Of a stretch of 64,000 bases of DNA, positions 44,388 through 52,253 are shown piece after piece. Every line of letters begins with the position of its first letter. The stretch's first letter is position 1. The DNA is from Anaerolineales bacterium. Lineage in GTDB: Bacteria > Chloroflexota > Anaerolineae > Anaerolineales > Villigracilaceae. The notes below the pieces were generated by a model. That model was given only the letters and a program-made list of their open reading frames with translations. It did not search any database and was not told where the DNA came from. Position numbers and translations under genes: made by a program. Location: assembly GCA_015075725.1 (NCBI GenBank), contig JABTTV010000001.1, positions 3,286,001 to 3,350,000 of the forward strand, in the 5' to 3' direction.

Positions 44388-44816
44388 TTACTCCTCTGTT
44401 TTTTCATCCAAATCAGGACCGACCTTGCCATTCGGGTAAAAGAGATGACTTGTCTTTTTGACCCAGCCTAATTGTTCAAGTGCTTTGGCTACATTTTCAC
44501 GCATGACCCATAACCATTCTTTAGTGGAATAGTTATTGGGCGGAATCATTAATACCAGGGTTATTACACCTAGTTTTCCCAAGCCCAAAGCTTCTGAAAC
44601 CATTGAGCCTAAAATGCCATATTGCATGTTTGCAGCGCCATGACTATTGAATTCCACTGAAATTGCTAAATCGGTTGCTGTCGTCACGTGACAATCTGAA
44701 TTGTAATGTTCGATGAGCATTTGCTTCTGTTTTTCAGTCATCTTGCTTTCAATCTTTTGGAATGCAGCAAGATACTCTTTCACAGAAGGAACATTTTCTG
44801 GCGTTTGCTTTCGCAT
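44388..44816 (-). CDS. Hypothetical protein of the island operon
   Basis: The 142-residue protein has a helical start (KEYLAAFQKIESKMTEKQKQMLIEHYN) followed by SDCHVTTATDLAISVEF and AANMQYGILGSMVSEALG. The latter looks like a small DNA-binding or regulatory domain. I do not recognise the family with confidence. It lies 15 bases downstream of the GIY-YIG-like gene and 2 bases before ASCH. Confidence 0.55.
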   Translation of the reverse strand: MRKQTPENVPSVKEYLAAFQKIESKMTEKQKQMLIEHYNSDCHVTTATDLAISVEFNSHGAANMQYGILGSMVSEALGLGKLGVITLVLMIPPNNYSTKEWLWVMRENVAKALEQLGWVKKTSHLFYPNGKVGPDLDEKTEE

Positions 44817-44831
44817 ACCACTCCTTTTTGA

Positions 44832-45329
44832 TTATTCCCTATTCCAACGGCATTGATCGATATTTTTATAAGAACATATTAATAGTTGCTCCAATGCCCG
44901 AACTAAATCTGTATCGATAATATATGAGGCGTATTCAACCCTCTGTAATCCCAATTCAAGGAAATCAAATTGAAATAACTTAAGCGTTATATCTCGGATA
45001 GCGAGACCTTCATTTATTCTCTCAAACACCATTAAGTTCGTATTTTTCTGACCAGTCTCTTTTGTTCGATGATTTTGCAGGTAATTATGAACACGCCCGG
45101 CTAAATTGGATTTGTGATTGCCATGTTTATAGTCTTTTGAAAATGACCCAATATAAAAGATTTCATCCGCATGCCCCCAGGAATAACAGCCAAAGCGTAC
45201 CGTAACATTACCAGCCGCATTGACAAGGTCATGGTAAAGACCATGACGACCTTTTTGCAAGGAAGTACCTTTTGGAATGTTGTAAACAACTTCCCAATGC
45301 GGATTAAAAACCTTTAGACTAATTTCCAT
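44832..45329 (-). CDS. Divergent GIY-YIG-like protein
   Basis: The 165-residue protein has VRFGCYSWGHADEIFYIGSF (about 45-64), with GCY/YIG strands as in GIY-YIG nucleases. A helix with a candidate catalytic Arg follows (SNLAGRVHNYLQNH, about 74-87), then VRALEQLLICSYKN with a candidate Glu. The spacing fits, but the first motif is degenerate. It starts 2 bases after the DUF499 ATPase stop. Confidence 0.55.
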   Translation of the reverse strand: MEISLKVFNPHWEVVYNIPKGTSLQKGRHGLYHDLVNAAGNVTVRFGCYSWGHADEIFYIGSFSKDYKHGNHKSNLAGRVHNYLQNHRTKETGQKNTNLMVFERINEGLAIRDITLKLFQFDFLELGLQRVEYASYIIDTDLVRALEQLLICSYKNIDQCRWNRE

Positions 45330-45331
45330 TT

Positions 45332-48300
45332 TTATTCAATATCAATTCCCATTTGCCGGAAAGCTTCTTTGACTTTGTCCTCGTACTCCTGTTCAGTCAT
45401 TTGACCTCTGTCTAGATGAAGGCTGATATCCATGTGTTCATACTTACTTTGGAGATAGTTCAATACGCCCATGAGATTGGCGACTTTTCCCTTTGGCACA
45501 GTGAAATTGAAAGACAACTGTTTCAAACCTTTATCTGGCAAGCCTGTTGATGTAGATGCTCCACCAGCATTTGGTAAAACAGGAGATGGTTCACTAATTC
45601 CTCCTGAGGAAGCACTGCCACTGGGTGTAAATGTAGTTTGTGTCTCTCGTTCTTTGATTTGTGCTAGGCAGATTTCCGCTTTGATAAGTGCTTCATTGTC
45701 TGTAAAAGCGACAGTTAACTCTTGTTTATAGTACTGACAAATTGGCTTGTCGTCTTTGACTTCACCCAAGCCAAATAAACCTTGCCGTACTCCCTCTGCA
45801 ATACCAGTATCCCAGGCTTGTTGGCTGGTTGCACGTGCTTCACCGGGCGTCTTCAAACTGGACTGATACAACTGTGTCGTAGAAACAAAATCACGGTCTT
45901 TCAAGAACTTTTCGCGGATAACCAAAGGCGCAATCTTTTCAAGGATTTCACCATCGGAACGTAAACGTTCATAAACTTCTTGATCGATGTACCCAGAATA
46001 TCCAGACGTCGGGACACCAAGGTCGCTATCCTTGATGCCATTCTTGGCTGGCAAATAGACTTGCCTATAAAGTCTGCGCAAGCCTTCTGCTAAATCGCTT
46101 TCCAATCGTTTCTGATTAGTTTTGATTTCACTCATCTGATCGGCAGTGAGTTTTAGCGTGATGTCACTTTGTAATGCCTGATACGCCAGAAAACGACGAA
46201 CCGTATTCCCAAACGCCACTCTTTCGCTTGGCATGGGGACAAGGAAGAAAACTGTATTGCGGTTAACGCGCGGCGAACCGCCTTTTTCTTCCAAAATAGT
46301 TTTGATAGCTGCTGGATTATTTTCCGATAGCACAACCAATTTCAAATCGGGAATATCAGGAATATCTGCGCTTTCAGATCGCCAGATATAAGTTTTGAAC
46401 TTATCTGTGCGGACATTTTCACGCAACAGCCTTTCTTCAAGAGCTTTGACTTCTGTTTCTTGCACATTATCCATTTTGACCAGAAGCAAGTGATTTAGGT
46501 TCGCTTGATTGCTGAAGAAATACTTGCTGGACTGATTTTGAATGTAGAACAATCGTCCTTTAAGTTCCTCAACGGCTTCCGCTACTGTTGCGGAGGGGTT
46601 CTCTGTGGTGGTCGCATTACGCTTGATCTCAGTAAGAGTAGCACCCCGTTCTACACCACCCGAGAAGGAATACATAAAGACAGTGGTAGCGACACGTTCA
46701 CCCAGTTTTAGCCCTTGATAGGCTTTGCCCAAATTGGTGTTTACCTTTTGCGCGCCAGCTTCGGCGCTTGTTATATCTGCTGCTACGACGCTGTCGAACT
46801 CGGCACCGATGTGTTTGAGCAATTCACGGCGGATTTCTTGATTTGATAGGTCAAAGTTCGCCAACGTGATGTAGGGCGCAGACATATCCTTTAGGTTGTG
46901 AATAACTAATGCCAGCAAGCGCAATGCGCCGCGTGTACGTTGAAACGTGGAATAACTTCCCCAGCGGTGATACAGAATTTCGACCACATCCGGCAAAAAT
47001 GGGTAGGAGGCTTCGAATTGAGCGCGATATTCAGAGGCTTCAACACCTGAAGGCAGAAGAGATTCGTGAGTGGCGTATTCGACGAATTGATTGATAACTT
47101 TGCTGGCTTTCTTCTGATCGATCTTAGAGAACAAGCGCAAACGGATGACGCTTGTAATTTCGTGTTCCTGCACCGGCGTATAGATCTTCTCAACGCGACC
47201 TGAAACCTGTTGCAGGCTTTGCAGGAATTGTTGTGCCTTGGCAGATTGCATATTGGGCATATTGCTAGAGGGTAATGTGACCACTAGAACGATATTGTTC
47301 AACATACTAACCGTCTCGGTCAGTTCTTGCATGAAGGCAATGGTTTGTTCTGCAAGAGTACTTTCACCAACCGTCACGCCAAGCGCTTTGGTGATGTATT
47401 CCAGAACCTCATCCATCAAAATCAATACGGGACCAGCATTGATGAGCATCTCGCGAAGTTCATCGGTGCGCCCTGGCGCTACCATGTCTTTGAAGTTCTT
47501 TTTCTTGCCTGTCAGTTGTTCTTCGAGCATTCCCCACAGCGTTTCCTTCGCGGACATGGTCGTCCCGACCATCACCACAGGCTTCGCGCCCCATTCTTTC
47601 GCCTTGTGATACATGGCGATGAGGGTGTGCGTTTTACCGCCGCCAAACGGAGTTTGAATCTGCAAGACGGGGTCACCGCCCTTGCCTTTGAGTCGCTTTT
47701 CAACCACGTCCAACAGGGTTTTGAGACCTTCGGTTTCGTAGGTCTTTTGGAAGAACAGATCAGGGTTGCGGTATTCTTCGACCCCGCGACCTTTGAACAC
47801 TTCCCAAAGGTCGGCGGCAAAGACATCCATTGTCAATTTGCCTTGCAGAATATCGTCATGTGGGATTGCGATGGTGTGAAATGCGCCAATCATAAAATTT
47901 GATTCTCCTTCATGAGATGAGGAAGCCTTTTTTCTTTTGTTGACTTCCCCCCAATGCGACTTGATATATTCCATTGTATCCTTCGCGTCCAAATCTCGGG
48001 TCACGGTTTGAACGCGGACGTAAAGTTCCTTACCTTTTTCGCCTTTTAGGAAGACAGGTTCGGACGACGGCTGGACTTCAACGACATAGACCGTTTTCCC
48101 TTCGATGTTCTCGAAGCGAGCCTTGAACATCGGTGGCGTTGCGTATGCAGCGCCCAACTGTTCAACCAGCAGCGTGGAGATTAATTGCTCAAAGCGGTCA
48201 CGCGATTTCCCGACCAGTTCAAGATCTGCTTCCAAGCCATAAATACTGCCATCGTCCTCAACGCCAATCAGGAGCGTTCCGCCTTCCGAATTGAGGAATG

Positions 48301-48430
48301 CCGCGATGGTTTTCAGAACCATCTTTCGCAGAGACTCGCTTTTTACGCCCTGCCTAATATCCCACTGCAAGGTGCTTTTGAATTCGAGACGATTGCCTTC
48401 GCCTTGTTTGATAAGTTCTCTAAGGGTCAT
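45332..48430 (-). CDS. AlbA-type DNA-binding domain fused to DUF499 AAA+ ATPase
   Basis: The 1032-residue protein begins with an AlbA_2/Schlafen-type DNA-binding domain (GNRLEFKSTLQWDIRQG, near 13; LNSEGGTLLIGVEDDGSIYGLE, about 47-68). A DUF499-type ATPase follows, with Walker A TPFGGGKTHTL (about 262-272) and Walker B VLILMDEVLEY (about 340). A Ser/Gly/Pro linker near the C-terminus precedes a final helical segment. DUF499 proteins occur in phage-defence gene clusters. The fusion with AlbA_2 is uncommon as far as I know. Confidence 0.8.
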   Translation of the reverse strand: MTLRELIKQGEGNRLEFKSTLQWDIRQGVKSESLRKMVLKTIAAFLNSEGGTLLIGVEDDGSIYGLEADLELVGKSRDRFEQLISTLLVEQLGAAYATPPMFKARFENIEGKTVYVVEVQPSSEPVFLKGEKGKELYVRVQTVTRDLDAKDTMEYIKSHWGEVNKRKKASSSHEGESNFMIGAFHTIAIPHDDILQGKLTMDVFAADLWEVFKGRGVEEYRNPDLFFQKTYETEGLKTLLDVVEKRLKGKGGDPVLQIQTPFGGGKTHTLIAMYHKAKEWGAKPVVMVGTTMSAKETLWGMLEEQLTGKKKNFKDMVAPGRTDELREMLINAGPVLILMDEVLEYITKALGVTVGESTLAEQTIAFMQELTETVSMLNNIVLVVTLPSSNMPNMQSAKAQQFLQSLQQVSGRVEKIYTPVQEHEITSVIRLRLFSKIDQKKASKVINQFVEYATHESLLPSGVEASEYRAQFEASYPFLPDVVEILYHRWGSYSTFQRTRGALRLLALVIHNLKDMSAPYITLANFDLSNQEIRRELLKHIGAEFDSVVAADITSAEAGAQKVNTNLGKAYQGLKLGERVATTVFMYSFSGGVERGATLTEIKRNATTTENPSATVAEAVEELKGRLFYIQNQSSKYFFSNQANLNHLLLVKMDNVQETEVKALEERLLRENVRTDKFKTYIWRSESADIPDIPDLKLVVLSENNPAAIKTILEEKGGSPRVNRNTVFFLVPMPSERVAFGNTVRRFLAYQALQSDITLKLTADQMSEIKTNQKRLESDLAEGLRRLYRQVYLPAKNGIKDSDLGVPTSGYSGYIDQEVYERLRSDGEILEKIAPLVIREKFLKDRDFVSTTQLYQSSLKTPGEARATSQQAWDTGIAEGVRQGLFGLGEVKDDKPICQYYKQELTVAFTDNEALIKAEICLAQIKERETQTTFTPSGSASSGGISEPSPVLPNAGGASTSTGLPDKGLKQLSFNFTVPKGKVANLMGVLNYLQSKYEHMDISLHLDRGQMTEQEYEDKVKEAFRQMGIDIE

Positions 48431-48483
48431 TTTGAATCTCCTAGCTTACTATTGTGCGGAGCGGCGATGTTGCGAACAACTAA

Positions 48484-49422
48484 TCATGCTTTTTTATCCG
48501 ATTTGACGCTTTTATCAAGGAGTTGCGAAATGATTGTGTCAGTTATTTTATTTTTCGTGAATATCCCAAGGAATTTGCCGTTAGTGTCAGTTACAGGAAT
48601 TCCTGGCACATCGTATTTGGTTAATGTCCAAAACACAAATTTGACATCAGTTTTATCTTCTACATGGACATGTAAAGCCCCTAATCGTTCCAAATCGTCA
48701 CTGGCGACCTTTTCCTTTTTATAAGGCTTAGACCATTGCTCTTCAATCAATGTGCGTACATGTGTAACCGTTGAGCGCTCTCTTAACATCCTTGCAAGCG
48801 GAAAACTTTTTACATTGGTGATTTTTCTTTTTGCAAGATCATTTTCCATATCTTCAACTAATTGCTCAAGTTCGGATTTTGGGAACTTGGTAATAAATCT
48901 TTTTGCGGTTGTAAACCCTAAGTATTTTCCAGATTCGTCAACAAAAACAACATATTCCAAGAATGCCCGGCGTGATAGCACGTGGATGTATTGCCGTAGC
49001 GGTATAAAACCTACTCGTTTCCCTGCTTTGTCTAATGCTACAAGCAATATCTTCGATTTCGTGATCTGCTCAAGATCGTAGTTGATGATCTTATATAGTT
49101 CTTGAATCCCTCCTTTCTTTTGGGTTGCAAGAACTTCAGGATGAACCTCGAGCTTCTCGAGTAGATTTGCGGAGACTGGCTTGTCAAACTCGAACTCCAT
49201 TCCTGCTATGCTTGCCTTGGAAACATTTCCTGCAAGTAAAAACGCCAACACAATTAGCAATGGAATTGCAGATATCAGGACAAGTATCCATTCGTTCTCA
49301 ATTTTCCTGCCTGTCCACAAAGGAAAACATCTAACCAGAACAAACAACAAGCCATAGAAGGCAATACCGCTGAATATCGCGCTGAAAATTATCCAGCCGC
49401 TTACTCTTCGTTGATTATTCAT
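48484..49422 (-). CDS. Two-TM membrane protein with CBS-like sensor domains
   Basis: The 312-residue protein has two N-terminal TM helices (about 10-30 and 46-66) and a long cytosolic part. That part contains repeated CBS-like units: VGFIPLRQYI and LEYVVFVDESGKYLGFTTAKRF, later YDVPGIPVTDTNGKFLGIFTKNKI (near 285). CBS pairs bind adenosyl ligands in other proteins. ATG 49422 overlaps the methyltransferase stop by one base (TGATG); a GTG 3 bases earlier is possible. It sits inside the helicase-methyltransferase-ATPase operon. Confidence 0.7.
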   Translation of the reverse strand: MNNQRRVSGWIIFSAIFSGIAFYGLLFVLVRCFPLWTGRKIENEWILVLISAIPLLIVLAFLLAGNVSKASIAGMEFEFDKPVSANLLEKLEVHPEVLATQKKGGIQELYKIINYDLEQITKSKILLVALDKAGKRVGFIPLRQYIHVLSRRAFLEYVVFVDESGKYLGFTTAKRFITKFPKSELEQLVEDMENDLAKRKITNVKSFPLARMLRERSTVTHVRTLIEEQWSKPYKKEKVASDDLERLGALHVHVEDKTDVKFVFWTLTKYDVPGIPVTDTNGKFLGIFTKNKITDTIISQLLDKSVKSDKKA

Positions 49423-52253
49423 CACAACAATCTCCCTTGACTTTCACTCTTCTCCACTTCCTCCTGGACACGATCCCTCCCCGCCAGGAACCCATCGAGC
49501 AACTTCTTTTCCTTGCTCTCCAGCGGAAGTGTCTCGGAGATCGCCTGTGCCACACGATAGAAAGCCTCACTCTTGCCGAAGCCACGGTCGGACAGCGCCT
49601 TGACCATCTCGCTGCGTTGACCTTTCTCCCAGAGCAGCAATGCCTTGTGCATCACGTCGATCATGTCGCGCGGATCGTCCAGGTCGTCCAGTTTGCGCCC
49701 TTGCGGACCCAACATGCGGACAAATTCCTTCTCCTTCTTGATGAAGCCGTTCTTGCTGAATTGCAGACTCAGGTCGAGACCGCACGAATGCGCCAGTTTA
49801 TTGGCTTCATCAAAGGGGACAAGTGCTTCGCCGTAGTTCCAGCGCCAGAGGACGTAGAACCTTGCCATCGGCGTGATCTCTGCCGCAAAGCCGTTGTGCA
49901 AGATTTGCTTGACGGCGTAATTCGTCGCAATCGAGCGGACATCTTCCAGCAGGCGGTCAGCGCGGACGATGTTGCCTTCATAATCCATCACCTGCGCATA
50001 CTTGCCAAAGACCTCGATGGCGGAACCAATGGCGGCAATGAAGAAATCTCCGCCGCCAATGCCTTCTTCCCACAGGCGATGAAGTTTGGCGTCTAAATGT
50101 TGCTGCAATTCATTGCGAACGTCATTATAGAAACCTGTTGGGTTTCGCGGCATTTTTCGTGCAACAATGTAAATTGACGACGCAAGTGCTGCGGTTTCTT
50201 GTGAATTGACTCTGCCTTCCCTTTCGGTGTCAAGAGGCCATGCTTCAGTAACAACAAGATTTGAATCCAGTAAAGAGTCTACAAGAACTTCCCATCCCTT
50301 TGTTGATTTATGTGCATAAACAATAACAGCAATGCCATTGGGCTTTAAGACTCGATAAGTTTCTTGAAATGCTTTTTTCAGCATTTCATCAAAGAATTGT
50401 GTCGCTTTTTCCTGCCCACCTTGGCGGATAGCATTAGCAACAATTTCACCTTGTTTTGGAACAAGGGGTGTAGAAAACAACTCAGGGTAAAGAAAACCAA
50501 TTGACCTTTTTAGCCAAACATAGAAAAAGTCGGATAATTCTGCATAATTTATATTATCGTAATATGGCGGATCAGTTAGTATTGCATCGAAATAGTTTTC
50601 TTCATACGGAAGAGAAACAGCCGAACTTTGCGTAGAGATTACAGGCTTATTTGATGTCAAACTAGCGTGGGCAATCCAATCATTATTTTTTTCAATTGCT
50701 GTTTCCCATCCAGCGGCTTCAGGATTAAAAGGGTTTGCTTCGGCATAATCCCAAACCATTGGCAAAGCCTGTCGTGCAAACGTTCCTTTTACTCCACGAC
50801 CACCAGTGTAATTCCAGAGGCATAACGTCGAGCCAAAATCTGCAAGTCTATCAATTCCAAATGCTAAGTAAGTAGCAACTGCTTTGAAAAACTCCGGGTT
50901 TTGATTGTCAATTTGATGTACTGCTATCTGCCGAACTTTTTCAATAAAAGTTATCAACGACAATTTCTGTCTTGAATTAAACAGTTCTTCCCATCTTGTA
51001 TAACCATACCCTCTACCAGCAACAGTATTGGGATCTTTAGTGTTCATCGGCTCATCAGGAATAGGGTCCATTCCCCATTCAGGCATCAGTTTTTCACGCT
51101 TTTGTTTAAGAACCTGCTCTGCTTTGTGGAAAATATCAATATCTTTGTTTGTTGCAATTCTATAGATCTTTCCTTTAGTTTTCCGCTTTATCAACGCCAC
51201 AGCAATCAGACGCTGACCTGATTTTTTATCTTGAAACAGTTTTCGAGTGGTTTCTCCGTCAACAACTGCACCGCAGTGCAGGCATGTTGCTACGGCGCGA
51301 TTGACCGTCCCGTTTTCAGGGTTGAAATCTTTTGGCATTTTGTCATAGTCGTCACCTACAACACGAAACTTTAAATCGCCTTTGACAACTTCTGGATAAA
51401 GTGCAATGTTGCGGGTACCTTTTGCAAGCCAAAAGCCACGCATGAGTGGTATTTCTTTTCCACAAGACGGGTTTTGACATGGAATTGTTCTTGCCCAAAT
51501 ATAGCCGACGGGAAGACTGCCATCAGGATCAGAAGGATAAAATTCTTCTAATTCTTTATATGCTTCCTCCAAGACATGTTTTCCCCAATACCGCACCGCG
51601 TTCAGGAGTGGATTAAAGTCTGTTGATTCCGAACCAATTGTCGGGTCGAAAAGAGCGGGTTGTTCCTCCTGCTTCTTCTTTCCCTTTCCTTTTTCCCCTC
51701 TCTTCTCGGGGGAGGGGCTAGGAGTGAGGTCAGGTTTCGCCCAATCAGGCATTCCCTCAAACGGACGCCCAAATTTCTGCGGGTATTCCATTGTGGCTTT
51801 CTCGACTAGCACCGCCACGGGGTTGTAATCGTTGGCGTAGGATTCGCACCCCAGGCGCAATGCCTCCAACGGGTACGAACCGCCGCCCGAGAACGGGTCG
51901 AGCACTTTGGGCGGCACGCCGCCGTTCGCTTCCAATATCTCTCGGCGGGCGCGTTCCAGCAGGCTCTGGTTGTTCGAGTTCTCCCACTGGCTCAACTGGA
52001 CAATGAAATCGCGCTTCTTCTGCCATTCTTCGGCGTCTTTGGGCGCGGGCGTCAGCGCGGCATAGGCAGTGGCGCGGCTGGCGGCAAGCGGACGGCGCGC
52101 CCACCAGATGTGCAACGTGCTGATATGTCCTTGACGGATATTCTTCTCGTACGCAGACGCTTCGCCCACCTCTTTGACGGGGAAAGATTCTTCGATAAAG
52201 CGACGGAAATCACGCGCCTCATTCTGACCTTTAGCCTGCTTGCCGTTGCTCAT
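49422..52253 (-). CDS. DUF1156-type adenine-specific DNA methyltransferase
   Basis: The 943-residue protein has the DUF1156 opening IRQGHISTLHIWWARRPLA (about 39-57). SAM motif I is VLDPFSGGGSYPLEALRLG (about 117-135) and catalytic motif IV is TDPPYYDNINY (about 560). CQNPSC and CLHCG may bind zinc. N6-adenine methylation is expected from DPPY. A CCCCTCTCC-family repeat encodes LTPSPSPEKRGE in frame near residue 180. Its ATG overlaps the helicase stop by 4 bases and its end overlaps the CBS gene. Confidence 0.88.
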   Translation of the reverse strand: MSNGKQAKGQNEARDFRRFIEESFPVKEVGEASAYEKNIRQGHISTLHIWWARRPLAASRATAYAALTPAPKDAEEWQKKRDFIVQLSQWENSNNQSLLERARREILEANGGVPPKVLDPFSGGGSYPLEALRLGCESYANDYNPVAVLVEKATMEYPQKFGRPFEGMPDWAKPDLTPSPSPEKRGEKGKGKKKQEEQPALFDPTIGSESTDFNPLLNAVRYWGKHVLEEAYKELEEFYPSDPDGSLPVGYIWARTIPCQNPSCGKEIPLMRGFWLAKGTRNIALYPEVVKGDLKFRVVGDDYDKMPKDFNPENGTVNRAVATCLHCGAVVDGETTRKLFQDKKSGQRLIAVALIKRKTKGKIYRIATNKDIDIFHKAEQVLKQKREKLMPEWGMDPIPDEPMNTKDPNTVAGRGYGYTRWEELFNSRQKLSLITFIEKVRQIAVHQIDNQNPEFFKAVATYLAFGIDRLADFGSTLCLWNYTGGRGVKGTFARQALPMVWDYAEANPFNPEAAGWETAIEKNNDWIAHASLTSNKPVISTQSSAVSLPYEENYFDAILTDPPYYDNINYAELSDFFYVWLKRSIGFLYPELFSTPLVPKQGEIVANAIRQGGQEKATQFFDEMLKKAFQETYRVLKPNGIAVIVYAHKSTKGWEVLVDSLLDSNLVVTEAWPLDTEREGRVNSQETAALASSIYIVARKMPRNPTGFYNDVRNELQQHLDAKLHRLWEEGIGGGDFFIAAIGSAIEVFGKYAQVMDYEGNIVRADRLLEDVRSIATNYAVKQILHNGFAAEITPMARFYVLWRWNYGEALVPFDEANKLAHSCGLDLSLQFSKNGFIKKEKEFVRMLGPQGRKLDDLDDPRDMIDVMHKALLLWEKGQRSEMVKALSDRGFGKSEAFYRVAQAISETLPLESKEKKLLDGFLAGRDRVQEEVEKSESQGRLL
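51695..51717. repeat. In-frame CCCCTC hairpin inside the DUF1156 gene
   Basis: CCCCTC (51695-51700) pairs with GAGGGG (51712-51717). It encodes part of LTPSPSPEKRGE and belongs to the family at 38283 and 43704. Confidence 0.75.
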
